Below, one piece after another: positions 34,016-44,121 of a stretch of DNA of 64,000 bases. Each line of letters starts with the position of its first letter. Positions within the stretch are counted from its first letter, which is position 1. This DNA is from Rhabdophis nuchalis (lineage: Eukaryota > Chordata > Lepidosauria > Squamata > Natricidae): assembly GCA_039707465.1 (NCBI GenBank), contig CM077647.1:177438663-177502662 (forward strand). The letters run 5' to 3'. The notes beneath the pieces were generated by a model, which searched no databases, was not told where the DNA came from, and saw only the letters and a program-made list of their open reading frames with translations. A program made the translations under genes and the position numbers.

Positions 34016-34032
34016 CTCCTTCCCCCCCAGCG
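34016..34032 (-). other. Polypurine tract
   Basis: Minus strand reads GCTGGGGGGGAAGGAG directly before the 3' LTR, the expected primer site for plus-strand DNA synthesis. Confidence 0.85.
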
Positions 34033-34048
34033 AGCACGCACGCGGTCC

Positions 34049-37000
34049 CTAGCACACGTACTCACTGAGATCGGTGGGGCTGCGTCTACTCCGCCCTGAG
34101 CGCCTCAATGTCTCTGCCGGGGCCGATGGAGGAGGACGAACTGTGTCGTCGTGATCTGTGATGTCGCCGCGTGCCACTGAAGACGGCGGGGCAACGTCAG
34201 GGGGCGCGTTCTGTGGGTTGGCATCGTGCTCCAGTCCCTTGGGTGTTGGGCCCAGATCGGCCGGGTCTGGACATGGATTGGACCGTCGTCGTTGCGCACT
34301 TGGGGTGTGCTGTTTGTCGGGTTGTGGATGTTCCAGGGACGACGGTTCCGGCATAAGCAGACCCGGAAACTGTTCAGGGGTGGAGTGGTCGAAGAAGGTG
34401 GTAGATGGCCAGGATGGTGCGGTGATGGGCCAGTCGTCCCGCTGGGTTGAGGCCTCGCCGGTCGGCAGGTCTGGAGGCCGTGATGGCGCCGGCGGGGCTG
34501 AAAACGGAGGGCGGCATCTCAATTGATCCAAGTGGCGCCGCCACTCGGATCCATCCGGTCGGCCAACCCTGTAGGAACAGGGGCCCGTTAGTTCGCGGAC
34601 GACAGCGGGTACCCACCGCGGATCCCCAGCGAAGTTCCTGGCAAAAACTGTGTCGCCGATGGAGAAACGGCGGGGAGAGGGGACCCCCAGTTTGCACAGC
34701 TGTACCTCATTGTACTGGGGGTGCAGCCTGTCCAATTTGGTCCGCAGGCGGCGGCCCATCAGCAGCTCCGCGGGGCTCTTCCCTGTCGCCTGGCAAGGCG
34801 TAGAGTGCTGTCCCATGAGGTAAGCATCTACCCTTGACTGCCAATCCCCCCTATCCATCCTCCCGAGGGCCTCCTTGGCCGAGCGGACGGCTCTTTCCGC
34901 CCGGCCGTTTGCGGCAGGGTGGTAGGGGGCCGTTGGCGCGTGCCGGATCCCCTGGGAGGCCAGGAATTCCTGGAAAATGGCAGAGTGAAATTGGGGCCCG
35001 TTGTCGGAGACCAGGGAGTCCGGCAACCCGTGCGTAGCGAAAAGGCGCCGGAGCGCACGCACGGTGCTCTCGGCCGTGGTCGAGGCCATCAGGATGACCT
35101 CGGTCCAGCGAGAGTAAGCGTCTACCACCACCATGAAGGTCTGGCCGTGGAAGGGGCCGGCGAAGTCAATGTGAACCCTGGACCACGGTGACCTGGGGGC
35201 GTCCCAATCCCGATGGGGAGCGGAGGGGGGAGCGGGGCGAGAGGTCTGGCACGCCTGGCAAGCACCCACCCAGGCAGCCACCTCGTCGTCCATGCGCGGC
35301 CACCAGACATAGCTCCTGGCCAACGCCTTCATGCGAGCAATGCCCGGGTGGGTGGCATGGAGGGAGTTGAGTACCTGGTGGCGGAGGGGCGGGGGAACGA
35401 TGACCCGGTCTCCCCATAGTAAGCACCCGCTGTGGAGTGACAGCTCCAGTTGGCGGGACTTGAAAGGCCGATACGCGTCCGGCAGCGAGCCCGAGGGCCA
35501 CCCTCGCAGGACCCAGGTGGAAACCTGGGACAGGACAGGGTCGGCCTTGGTCTGCGCAGCGACATCGGACGAGGTGAGAGGCAATTCCGAATTGGCCACA
35601 GACAGGACGGACAGGGCCGGCACCGGCGCCTGATCCGTCCGGGGGAGGGGACAACGACTGAGGGCGTCAGCGTGCCCCAGCTGTTTCCCCGGACGGTAGA
35701 ACAGCGTGTAATCGTACGCTGTTAGAAACTCCGTCCACCTGGTCATCCTGGGAGAGAGAATGGGAGGGGTAGGCCGGTCACCGGCCAGAAGCCCAAGGAG
35801 CGGCTTGTGGTCGGTGAAAACGGAGAAGTGGCGGCCGTACAGGTACTCGTGGAATTTTTTAATCCCGGACACTACAGCCAGGGCCTCCTTGTCTATCTGA
35901 CTGTAGTTGCGCTCCGTAGGAGACAGAGTCCGGGAGTAAAAGGCAATGGGGGCCTCCGAGCCGTCGGGGCGGACGTGGCTCAGGACGGCCCCCACCCCAA
36001 AGGGGGAGGCGTCGGATGCCAACGCCAAGGGTAGGCGGTCAGAATACTGAACCAGCATGGCCTTAGACGTTAGCATGTCTTTAATGGCCGCGAACGCCTG
36101 CGCCTCTCGGCTGCCCCAGCGCCAGGCCACCGAGCGATCGAGCAATCGGTGGAGCGGCTCGGCTAGTGACGCCTTATGCGGGATAAAGGGCGCGTAAAAA
36201 TTGAGCAGGCCGAGGAATGCCTGCAGCTCCTGTTTGGAGGCAGGGGTGGGGGCGTCGTGGATCGCCTCGATCTTGGAGGGAGTGGGGTGAATGCCCTGGG
36301 CGTCAACCATAAACCCCAGAAATTCAACCCTCGGCTCAGCGAATTTGCACTTACTGAGTTTCAATTTAAAACCCGCGCCCCTGAAGATGGTGAGGACCTT
36401 CCGGAGTACTTTGGCGAGGTCTGATGTGCTGGCGGCGGCTATCAAGACGTCGTCAAAATATGGAACAACCCCCGGAAGCCCATGGAGCAGCCGCTCCATG
36501 AGGCTCTGGAAGATCCCCGGGGCAACGGAAACGCCAAATTGGAGGCGACGACAGCGAAAAGCTCCTCGGTGGGTGACAATGGTCTGCGCTTCAGCCGCCT
36601 CGTCGTCCACCAGAAGCTGCTGGTAGGCCTGCGCCATATCCAGCTTTGCGAAGATGCAACCCTGTCCCAAGGAGTGTAGCAGGTGTTGCACCACCGGAAC
36701 CGGATACGGGTTCGCCTGAAGCCCGCGGTTGATCGTCGACTTGTAATCGGCGCAGATGCGTATGGAACCGTCGGGCTTGATGGGAACTACGATGGGGGTC
36801 TCCCATTTCGCCTGGTCGACCGGCTCCAGTACGCCCTGCGCCACTAGCCGATCAAGTTCCGCGTCGACCCTCGGCTTCAGTGCGAAAGGCAGCCTGCGGG
36901 CCTTGAGCCGAATTGGAGCAACCTGAGGGTCTAGGTTAAGGGAAACCGGGGAGCCCCTGTAAGTGCCCAGAGTGCCGTCGAAAACGTCGGGGAAGTCCGC

Positions 37001-37699
37001 CAAGACCGCATCCACCGGCGAGGCGGTTGGCCCCCCGTGCACACGCTGGACCGAGAGACCCAGGGCAGCGAACCAGTCTAAACCTATGAGGGCGGTCAGG
37101 GGGCGCTTGACGACCAGGATGGGCAGGAACCCGGTGAAGCGACCATAGCGGACATGGGCGCGGAGTTGGCCCAGCACGTCAATGGGGTTGCCCTGGTAGT
37201 CCTTTAACAGAGTCCCGGGCTGTGACAGATCGGCAGGCCTAATGGCGGGGCAGAGGCGGGCCAACTGTGGCCAGGAAACGAGGGACCGAGACGAGCCCGA
37301 GTCGACCTCCATGGTAATAGGCCTGCCATTTATAAGGAGGGATGTGGAAATACGCCTACGGTCATCCGTCGGAAGCGGAATGGAGTCCTGGAGCTCCGTC
37401 GCGGCGAAACAGTCGGCCTCAGGTTGCGGCCTGCGGGACGGGCGGCGTTGACCGTAGTTCCAGGAAGGCGTGGACGTCGTTGCGTGATGAGCCGGGGGGG
37501 GCCAGGGCTGGAAGGTTGGCTCTGCAGACGCGGGCGATGTGGCCCTTGCGGTCGCATCGTCGGCAAATGGTGGCCCGGAAGGGGCAGTCGTTCCTCGCAT
37601 GGCCGCCGCCGCACCCGATGCAAGTCGTGGGTGGCCGGCGGGGTGGTTGGGCTCTGGCGCGGCTCCGACCCGTGGCTTGGGTGCGCGCCACCTGGCCAT
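34049..37699 (-). CDS. Gypsy pol polyprotein (protease, RT, RNase H, integrase)
   Basis: One uninterrupted frame of 1,216 codons. Domains in order: aspartic protease (MEVDSGSSRSLVS, about residue 130); reverse transcriptase (RICADYKSTINRG, KLDMAQAYQQL, catalytic YFDDVLIAA at about 413); RNase H (FYSRTLSPTERNYSQIDKEA, VFTDHKPLLGLL); integrase with an HHCC finger (HATHPG, CQACQTSRP), the catalytic core (HIDFAGPFHG, SDNGPQFHS, NGRAERAV) and a GPY/F-type module (LTGPCSYRVGRPDG). There is no chromodomain; the C-terminus is Pro-rich and ends EYVC. The first ~90 codons overlap the gag zinc-finger frame and are probably not translated this way; pol is likely made by frameshifting from gag. The order and missing chromodomain fit the Mag-type (K02A2.6-like) lineage. 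All catalytic residues are present. Confidence 0.93.
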   Translation of the reverse strand: MARWRAPKPRVGAAPEPNHPAGHPRLASGAAAAMRGTTAPSGPPFADDATARATSPASAEPTFQPWPPPAHHATTSTPSWNYGQRRPSRRPQPEADCFAATELQDSIPLPTDDRRRISTSLLINGRPITMEVDSGSSRSLVSWPQLARLCPAIRPADLSQPGTLLKDYQGNPIDVLGQLRAHVRYGRFTGFLPILVVKRPLTALIGLDWFAALGLSVQRVHGGPTASPVDAVLADFPDVFDGTLGTYRGSPVSLNLDPQVAPIRLKARRLPFALKPRVDAELDRLVAQGVLEPVDQAKWETPIVVPIKPDGSIRICADYKSTINRGLQANPYPVPVVQHLLHSLGQGCIFAKLDMAQAYQQLLVDDEAAEAQTIVTHRGAFRCRRLQFGVSVAPGIFQSLMERLLHGLPGVVPYFDDVLIAAASTSDLAKVLRKVLTIFRGAGFKLKLSKCKFAEPRVEFLGFMVDAQGIHPTPSKIEAIHDAPTPASKQELQAFLGLLNFYAPFIPHKASLAEPLHRLLDRSVAWRWGSREAQAFAAIKDMLTSKAMLVQYSDRLPLALASDASPFGVGAVLSHVRPDGSEAPIAFYSRTLSPTERNYSQIDKEALAVVSGIKKFHEYLYGRHFSVFTDHKPLLGLLAGDRPTPPILSPRMTRWTEFLTAYDYTLFYRPGKQLGHADALSRCPLPRTDQAPVPALSVLSVANSELPLTSSDVAAQTKADPVLSQVSTWVLRGWPSGSLPDAYRPFKSRQLELSLHSGCLLWGDRVIVPPPLRHQVLNSLHATHPGIARMKALARSYVWWPRMDDEVAAWVGACQACQTSRPAPPSAPHRDWDAPRSPWSRVHIDFAGPFHGQTFMVVVDAYSRWTEVILMASTTAESTVRALRRLFATHGLPDSLVSDNGPQFHSAIFQEFLASQGIRHAPTAPYHPAANGRAERAVRSAKEALGRMDRGDWQSRVDAYLMGQHSTPCQATGKSPAELLMGRRLRTKLDRLHPQYNEVQLCKLGVPSPRRFSIGDTVFARNFAGDPRWVPAVVRELTGPCSYRVGRPDGSEWRRHLDQLRCRPPFSAPPAPSRPPDLPTGEASTQRDDWPITAPSWPSTTFFDHSTPEQFPGLLMPEPSSLEHPQPDKQHTPSAQRRRSNPCPDPADLGPTPKGLEHDANPQNAPPDVAPPSSVARGDITDHDDTVRPPPSAPAETLRRSGRSRRSPTDLSEYVC
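37419..37691 (-). CDS. Gypsy gag zinc-knuckle segment
   Basis: A separate frame overlapping the start of the pol frame encodes two zinc knuckles in tandem: CIGCGGGHARNDC (C-x2-C-x3-H-x4-C) and CRRCDRKGHIARVC (C-x2-C-x4-H-x4-C). This is the nucleocapsid part of gag. It is in a different frame from both the capsid part upstream and pol downstream. A 23-bp direct duplication at about 37,718-37,760 lies between capsid and knuckles and may have disturbed the phase. Confidence 0.75.
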   Translation of the reverse strand: MARTQATGRSRARAQPPRRPPTTCIGCGGGHARNDCPFRATICRRCDRKGHIARVCRANLPALAPPGSSRNDVHAFLELRSTPPVPQAAT

Positions 37700-38334
37700 A
37701 GGCCTAGAAGTCCTCCAGGGGGCGTGGTCATCGGGTCGAGGGGGGCGTGGTCATCGACCAGGCAGGCCCGCGGGGCGGGCAACGGCATTGCCGGCTGGCC
37801 GGGGCCTAGGTCAGGGGAGGCGGCCTCGGCCAACTCGGCGCCCCTGGCCTCTTCCACAGCCTGCTCCAAGGTGATGTCCGAGCGGGCCATCAGCCGGCGC
37901 CTAAGTTTCACGTCCTTTAGCCCACAGACGAATTGTTCGACCAACGATTCGTCGAGGTACGGGGCGGCGAATTCGCACAAGATGGCCGCGGTTCTCAGGG
38001 CCTGCAGGAAATCCGCTGCTGACTGTGTGGGCAGCTGGCGGCATTGCCGGAACGCGAACCGTCGTGAAATCCGCGAGGGTGCGGGGGCGAAGTGGGCCTT
38101 CAGGCGGGCCTGCAGCGTGTCCCATGCCAAGGTATGTACCGGTGCGGGCGCGGCGATATTCCGCGCTACGGCAAAAACTGTGCGGCCCCCACAGCCCAGG
38201 AAGAGCCCCAGTCGACGCTCCGGGGTGAGTTCTCCGTGGTCGCCCGCGAGGAGGAAGCACTCGAATCGAGCAAGGAAGGCTTCCCACGATTCTTGCGACG
38301 CGTCATAGGGGGCGAAAGGCGGCAGGGTGGCCAT
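37695..38334 (-). CDS. Gypsy gag capsid segment
   Basis: Starts at an ATG inside the 5' part of the element and encodes WEAFLARFECFLLAGD, LFLGCGGRTVF, FAFRQCRQLPTQSAADFLQA and FVCGLKDVKLRRRLM, the capsid-like region of retrotransposon gag (UBN2/gag-pre type). The open frame physically continues to 37,330, but beyond about 37,700 the zinc knuckles are read in another frame, so only the first ~210 codons are counted. The product would assemble the virus-like particle. Confidence 0.82.
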
Positions 38335-38454
38335 TGTGCGCGGCGGCAGGCCAGTAAGCTCGCTGGAGGAATAGCGAGGCCGGAGGATAGTCAGACGAAG
38401 AGACTCTTCGGTCCGCAGCGAGAAGAGCTTCGTTCCGTGTAATCAGTCCTTCGG

Positions 38455-38474
38455 CCCCAGTCCTTCGTCACCAG
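38455..38474 (-). other. Putative primer-binding site
   Basis: Just inside the 5' LTR the minus strand reads C then TGGTGACGAAGGACTG. A TGG start next to the LTR is typical for tRNA 3' ends. I did not identify the tRNA. Confidence 0.6.
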
Positions 38475-38730
38475 TGTTAGATTCTCGGCAGAGAGAGAGA
38501 GAGTCCAGACCGGTAAGATTAAAAGCTCTTTATTCGGAACAGCAACTGTTGCTAAAAGTGACTATTTTAAAAAGTGTGTGGCCTTCTGCCTACAGCTCCT
38601 TTTATGGAGAGCTGCTAGGCAGCCGGCCAATCAGCGCGTCAGACGCCCTCGGCCACAGCCAGCCGCGCCTAAGCCAATCAGGCGGCTGGCTGTTGCCGGG
38701 GCTTTTTTGAATGCCCGTCAGGATGCAACA
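38475..38730 (-). repeat. 5' LTR of the Gypsy element
   Basis: Same TG...CA ends as the other LTR, 256 bp, with one more GA unit, one fewer C (in 'ctgcctac') and one A/G difference ('aatcaggcgg'). Confidence 0.95.
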
Positions 38731-38800
38731 GGAACCACCATTAGTGGGAAGGTAACAGGGTTCTGTGCACCTTCAGCTTTGAAGTGGAGATGAGCACTGC
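38731..38800 (+). mobile_element. Sauria SINE, right part
   Basis: Continues the SINE broken at 33,760, starting with the duplicated GGAAC. It ends at a sense CR1 fragment. Confidence 0.8.
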
Positions 38801-39090
38801 CCCAAAGAATAGAGAGTCAAGCTATTCTCCAAAGAACCTGAGGGTCGAACAAGAAGTAATGGGTGGAAACTAATCCAGGAGAGAAGCAACTTAGAACTGA
38901 GGAGAAATTTCAGTTCAGTTAGAACAATTAATCAGTGGAACCACTTGCCTCAAGAAGTTGTGAATGCTCCATCTTTTAAGAAGATTTTGGATAACCATTT
39001 GCCTGAAGTGGTGTAGGATTTCCTGTCTAAGCTGGAGGTTAGACTAGAAGACCTTCGAGGTCCCTTTCAACTCTGTTATTTTATTCCATT
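38801..39090 (+). pseudogene. CR1 LINE 3' end
   Basis: Sense CR1 ORF2 end and 3' UTR ('aacaagaagtaatgggtgg', 'aggttagactagaagacc'), ending near 39,085 in TTATT-like units. It sits at the same place relative to the leader-exon segment as the CR1 copy at 59.1-59.6 kb. Confidence 0.85.
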
Positions 39091-39720
39091 TCCTCTGGGT
39101 GTTTTTTTTTTACTTTTTGCTTTGTAAAATGGAGCACTCATGATATTGAGATTCTTGGAAAACTGGAGAATGCCTGGAAGCTTCAGCTGAATGAGAGAGA
39201 AAAAGCATGTTTGGGAAGCTTCTAATCCCATGCAATAAGGATTAGGATAACTCAGCCAAAGGAAAAGCAAAGGAAGAGAGGAGGACTCACCTGGGAGAGG
39301 GTTTGGGGGGCTCAGAGGGAGGCTGCGCCCAGGGAAGGCAAACCCCAAAAGGACAAAGAGGATGATGGACACCATTGTGAAGTTCAGACTGACGTCCACA
39401 AGGGCTCCCAGCAGGTATGTAATCCCAGCAAGACGAAGGAAATGACCCTCCAGACCTTCGGGAGTAAGTGTGCAAGATGACTCAGAGGTGTGGATTTAAA
39501 CATAATCAGAAGGTAGTTTTGGCATCACATGTTCTTGGTTCTTTTTCCCCATTGGCCCTGTTCGTTTGGTTCTCCTCCAATCCCATTCGACTAAGGCTGA
39601 TCCAGGAACAATATTGACTTCAGCGGCCACATGATACTCAGTGTTGGAACAATAACTGACAATCTCATTTGGCATCAACTGTGTAATGTTTAGTGTGTAA
39701 ACAGGCAACCTGTCAACCAG
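39091..39720 (-). repeat. Leader-exon duplicate segment, copy at 39 kb
   Basis: Closely matches 59,575-60,185, including exon, putative promoter and the downstream intron piece. The two copies differ mainly by scattered substitutions and small indels, and diverge beyond about 39,650, where 'aataactgacaatctc' replaces the 60.1-kb wording. Confidence 0.85.
39291..39375 (-). CDS. Signal-peptide exon of an unidentified gene (copy A)
   Basis: From ATG (39,375) to a strong donor (GTGAGT at 39,290-39,285) the exon encodes 28 residues: MVSIILFVLLGFAFPGRS, a good hydrophobic signal peptide, then a Leu/Pro/Ser-rich start of the mature chain. The donor is phase 1. A TTTAAA box at 39,500-39,495 lies about 120 bp upstream. 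The exon is nearly identical to 59,850-59,766, which supports selection or recent duplication. The frame is open further upstream but lacks an ATG there. No following exon is recognised downstream, where a CR1 and the Gypsy element lie. The family is unknown to me. Confidence 0.55.
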
Positions 39721-39904
39721 TTGTCATCCACTAAATTATAATAAGAGACTCTATTGCATTCGTTGACAAAGTGACTCCACGCCAATCAAAAAGATTACAG
39801 GATCATTTGCAAATTATTTGCAAATGATCTGAAACCCTTTTTTTTTTAAAGGAAGGACTTTGAGAAAGGGGACAAATCTTCAAGTATTTATTTATTCATT
39901 CATA
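39721..39904. other. Short spacer
   Basis: No gene. It holds a small inverted-repeat-like 'atttgcaaattatttgcaaat' stretch around 39,805-39,828. Confidence 0.4.
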
Positions 39905-39990
39905 GAATACATAAGGTAAGGTAAAGGTTTCCCTCGCACATCTGTGCTAGGCGTTCCCGACTCTAGGGGGCAGTTCTCATATCCGTTTCT
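39905..39990 (-). mobile_element. Sauria SINE, 3' part (interrupted by L1)
   Basis: Antisense SINE end ('aaggtaaaggtttccctcg', 'gactctagggggcagt'). It stops at 39,990 and resumes at 45,821 with 'aagctgaagagccagcac'. 'tctcatatccgtttct' is present on both sides of the break. Confidence 0.88.
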
Positions 39991-40123
39991 TTTTCTTTTT
40001 TTCTTTTTTTAATAATTTTATTAATTTTAAAACACTACAACAAAAACTACATACACCTTACAATACAATATTTCACCCTGTGCTATACATAGGAAAGGAA
40101 GATTTGGTTCTTCGGATATATCT

Positions 40124-41836
40124 TCACGATCTCCAAAATCCGCGTTCTCTGGGTACAGGTGTCGAAGCATCCAAATTTCCAAGCGCATAGTCCACAAATG
40201 GCTCCCAAGTTTTCCAAAAAGTGTCTCTTTTATAAACACCCTTTCTAAATTTAATATCACATGTCATTTTATCATTTAAAGCTAATTTCCACATTTCACA
40301 GTACCACTCTTCTATTCTAAAATTCACCTCTAATTTCCAATATCTAGCTATTATAATTCTTCCCATTATAATCATAATTCTAATCAATTCTTTCTCATAT
40401 TTTGTTAATTCTGATTCCTTAATTAACAACAATAATATAGTTTCTGATCTCAATATTATTTTTTTCTTCATTTCGGATATCATTTTCTCCAGTTGTTGCC
40501 AAAACTTTTTGACTTTTCCACATTTATACCACATATGTTCATAAGTCCCCAATTCCATGTTACATCTCCAACATTTATTACTGATTTTTTTGTCCATCAA
40601 CGATAATCTTAATGGAGTCAAATACCATTTCCAGACAACCTTAAAATTATGTTCTTTGATCCTTGTTGATAAGATCCTCATAATTCGACTCTTCCAATTC
40701 ACATTCCAGTCCATATCTGATATTTTAATATTGAATTCTTCCTCCCAATTCATCTTCATCGTCATTTGTGGTTTTCCATCAGAATTTATAATCTTATATA
40801 TCTTACTAACGAGTCCCTTTAACCCAATTTCGTCTTTGATAATTTGAGATACTAGGTTTTCAAATTCAGTTTTGTTTCTACTTGTCTTACAATTTCCCCT
40901 TACCTTCATGGTCCATTTTTCTATCTGTATTTTTTCAAACCAGTTTAGCCCCAATTTTTCAATTATTTCATTTTTCCTTCTTTCATTTCCTAAAGCTTTT
41001 AACCAATCTATTATAATTTCTATGTTTTCATCTTCAATTACTTTATCACGACTTATATTGGTTTTGATCGGCCAATTTCCAATTGTCTTCCCCAAAAAGG
41101 TTATATCCGGAATTAAAATTTTAACAAATTTATTCCAAATTTTACTCAATCCCTTTAACCAATAACTGTTAATTACCTTTTTTGTTTTTGCTTTATCTAA
41201 AAACCATGTAGGGCCAAATCTCTTAATATCTTTTAACTCTAAATCTCCCCAATGACCATCTCCGCCTTTGAGTATTTTTACCACAGTTCGAATACCATAG
41301 GCCCAATAATAATTAAGTAGATTGGGAATTCCCAATCCACCTTCCTTTTGATTTTGATACCACATTTTCTTCAATAATCTAGGTCTTTTCCCACCATTGC
41401 AAAATTTATCCAATTTCTTCTGATATCCTTCCATATCTTTCTCAGTCAAATTTAATGGTAACATCTCAAATAAAAAATTAAACTTTGGTAACAACATCAT
41501 CTTACACATTGCAATTCTACCAAACCAAGACAACTTTATCTTTTTATATTTATCTATCTTCTTCTCCACTTCATTCATCATCACATCATAATTACGTTTT
41601 TTCAATTCCCTAACTTTAAGTGAAAGTGTTATTCCCAAATATTTCAATGTATTTTTAATTCTTATCCCAAATTGTTCTTGCCTATTCTCCCACTCCTTAC
41701 CATTTTTATCCATTAATAATTCAGATTTTGACCAATTTACTTTCAAACCTGTCATTTCCTCAAATTCTTTCAAATGTTTATTTATCTTTTTCAAATCTTT
41801 CTCTATATCTTTCAAAATAATCAAGGTATCATCCGC
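40124..41836 (-). pseudogene. L1 ORF2 second half (RT thumb to C-terminus)
   Basis: The 566-codon frame from 41,824 starts in the second half of the RT (LKEFEEMTGLKVNWSKSE, YLGITLSLKVREL). It runs through SWFGRIAMCKMMLLPKFNFL and PRLLKKMWYQNQKEGGLGIP to the cysteine-rich C-terminal motif (CWRCNMELGTYEHMWYKC), ending at about 40,124. It is in the same frame as the piece upstream, separated by the TAG at the YADD position. Confidence 0.88.
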
Positions 41837-42840
41837 CTACAAATTTATCTTATATCCCTTATACCCTTCCAGTTCTTCATCTTTTTCTATCATTTTAGTC
41901 AATACTTCCATAACCAATAAAAATAATATTGGAGACAAGGGACATCCTTGTCTCGTACCTGCTTCCAATTTAATCTCTTCCGTCATTATTCCATTCACCT
42001 TCACTCTTGCACTACTTTTTTGATACAATTTCGAAATAACATGTATAAATCTATTACCAAAACCTAATACCTCAATAATTACTTTAATAGTTTCCCATTG
42101 TACAGAATCAAAGGCTTTAAAAATATCTAGTGATACTATACCTATTTTGTCATCATTATGTTCAGCTACATCTATAATATTTAACACTCTTCTAATAATA
42201 TCACTCATATATCTACCTTTAACAAAACCTACTTGATTATAACTTATATATTTATCTATAAATCTACTTAATCTATTACTTATAATAGCAGTAAATATCT
42301 TTGCATCCTGATTGATTAAAGAGATGGGTCGATAGGACTCAATCCTCTCCAAGTCTTTATCTGGTTTAGGAATTATGGATATTACCGTTCTATTCCATGA
42401 CATCGGAACTTCTCCACCATGTAAAATTCCATTAAATAATTTTTGCAATTTTGGTATTATTATTTCCTTAAAGTCTTTATAAAACTCAGCAGGCAATCCA
42501 TCTTCTCCTGGGGCCTTCCCTAATTTTATCTCTTGTATTGTTTCGCTAATCTCATCTTGTGTTATATCTTCTTCCATCAAGTCCTTATATATTTGATCAA
42601 TTTTCACAACATATTTTTCAAGATAACTTTTCAATTTTTCCAAATCAATTGATTTTTTTGAATATAATTTTTGAAAAAAAGTCCTGACCACTTCACATTT
42701 CTCTGATTTCTTATAACATCTTATACCTTTATCATCTATCAAAGAACCAATTTCTCTCTTCTCACTTTTATTTTTCGCCATCCTTGCTAATAACTTAGAG
42801 TTTTTATTACTATATTCAAAAAAATCCCTGTTTAAATATC
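41837..42840 (-). pseudogene. L1 ORF2 reverse transcriptase core
   Basis: 314 codons encode KLGKAPGEDGLPAEFYKDF, SYRPISLINQDAKIFT, YNQVGFVKGRYMSD, IVSLDIFKAFDSVQW and GTRQGCPLSPILFLLVMEVL. The frame stops exactly before ADDTLI: the minus strand reads TTG TAG GCG GAT GAT (around 41,840-41,826), so the tyrosine codon of the catalytic YADD motif is a TAG stop. That alone abolishes the enzyme. Confidence 0.9.
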
Positions 42841-43904
42841 TTATATTTTTTTAACCAATTCTATATCCTCTTCTATCAATTTATTTTTTAATAAATTTAG
42901 CTCCTCCAAACATTCTTTATCCTTCGAAAGGAAAAATTGATTCTCCAATGCCTTTATCTGCCTTATATCCCGTTCAATTTTACTCCTATAATTTCTATAT
43001 TTCCTGCTTGATAACTTAATACTTTCTCCTCTAAATACTGCTTTCATCGCATCCCAAACAATTTCAAATTTAACCTCTCCATTATCATTCAATCTCCAAC
43101 TTTCTTCCCATTTTTTAAGTATCCATATTTTATCCTCCTCATTTTTATACAATTTCTCATCATATCTCCAACCTCTTCCTTTTTTTTCAAAATTAAAATC
43201 TATTTCCATCGTAACTTCTGCATGATCAGAATCCTTGAAAATTCCCACATCTATTTTATCTATATTACTCAGCAAATCTTTAGAAACAAAAATATAATCA
43301 ATTCTTGAATACGTATTATATATCTTAGAGCAAAAAGTGTACACTCTTTCAGTACCTTTCAGCTCCCTCCAAACATCTGCCACGCTATTTTGAAACATCC
43401 ATTCATTTAAAATTTCCCCTTTATTTGTTTCTCTATAGCGGTTGGGATTAGTACTATCTATTTTGTCTCTAATTAAATTAAAGTCCCCAGCCACAATCAC
43501 TTTCCCTACACTTTCGATTTCCAAAATTTTAGTTATTTTTTCAAGGAATTCTTTTTGTTTTCCATTCGGTAGATATAAATTAACAAGTGTCACTTTTTGC
43601 TCATTAATATTTCCCACAATTATTAAATATCTTCCTTCATCATCCACAATTACTTTTTTTTCCCAAAATATACCCTGTCTGATATCAATGTTGCAACTCC
43701 TCTAGCTTTTGAAGTTCCAAAAGATTTTTCATAGATTTGCATACCCTTTATATAGATTCTATTTAAATCTTCGGATTTTTGATGAGTTTCTTGCAAAAAT
43801 AATATATTTGGTAAATCCCTCTTAATTTTAAGCTCCAATCTCCTCCTTTTAATATGATTCCCTGTTCCCTTCACGTTCCATGTCATTATTTTTATCAAAC
43901 GCAT
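42841..43904 (-). pseudogene. L1 ORF2 endonuclease domain
   Basis: The apurinic-type endonuclease is split over two frames: 43,904-43,650 (IKIMTWNVKGTG, NILFLQETHQKSEDL) and 43,647-42,841 (KVIVAGDFNLIRDK, YSRIDYIFVSKDLL, FKDSDHAEVTME). The residues N, E, D, N and the DH pair expected for the active site are visible. Frame changes sit at A-runs near 43,655 and 42,848, suggesting slippage-type indels. Confidence 0.88.
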
Positions 43905-44121
43905 TTAAACTGTAGCTTTTTTAATCCTAACCCCTCCTCTTCCTTTCCGTGCCCAAATCCCAACACCAAATAAGGAAAACAAAAAAAACATACAAAACAC
44001 AACAAATAACAATCTATCTTCATCCCCCACATCCTCAGTCGGTTTCCGCCTCTGCATAGAGAGTGTGGGGGAGGGGACATGCCGATGGTCCGGTCATTTC
44101 TTTCGGGCTGTCTGCTTAAAT

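Larger units (their letters stand above)
33761..38730 (-). mobile_element. Complete young Ty3/Gypsy LTR retrotransposon (Mag-like)
   Basis: LTRs lie at 33,761-34,015 and 38,475-38,730, with GGAAC on both outer sides (33,756-33,760 and 38,731-38,735), an exact 5-bp target duplication. The minus strand runs 5' LTR, primer-binding region, gag, pol, polypurine tract, 3' LTR. The two LTRs differ by one substitution, one GA repeat unit and one base in a C run, so the insertion is recent. The body is much more GC-rich than the surroundings. The host site is a Sauria SINE. Confidence 0.95.

Noticed and set aside
37424..38308. A 294-codon plus-strand frame opposite the Gypsy gag
   Set aside because: Shadow of the GC-rich gag and pol on the other strand, with no recognisable domain.
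39805..39830. Octamer-like ATTTGCAAAT pair, which might mark an Ig V promoter
   Set aside because: It is not the exact ATGCAAAT octamer, lies over 300 bp from the leader exon, and no V exon follows.
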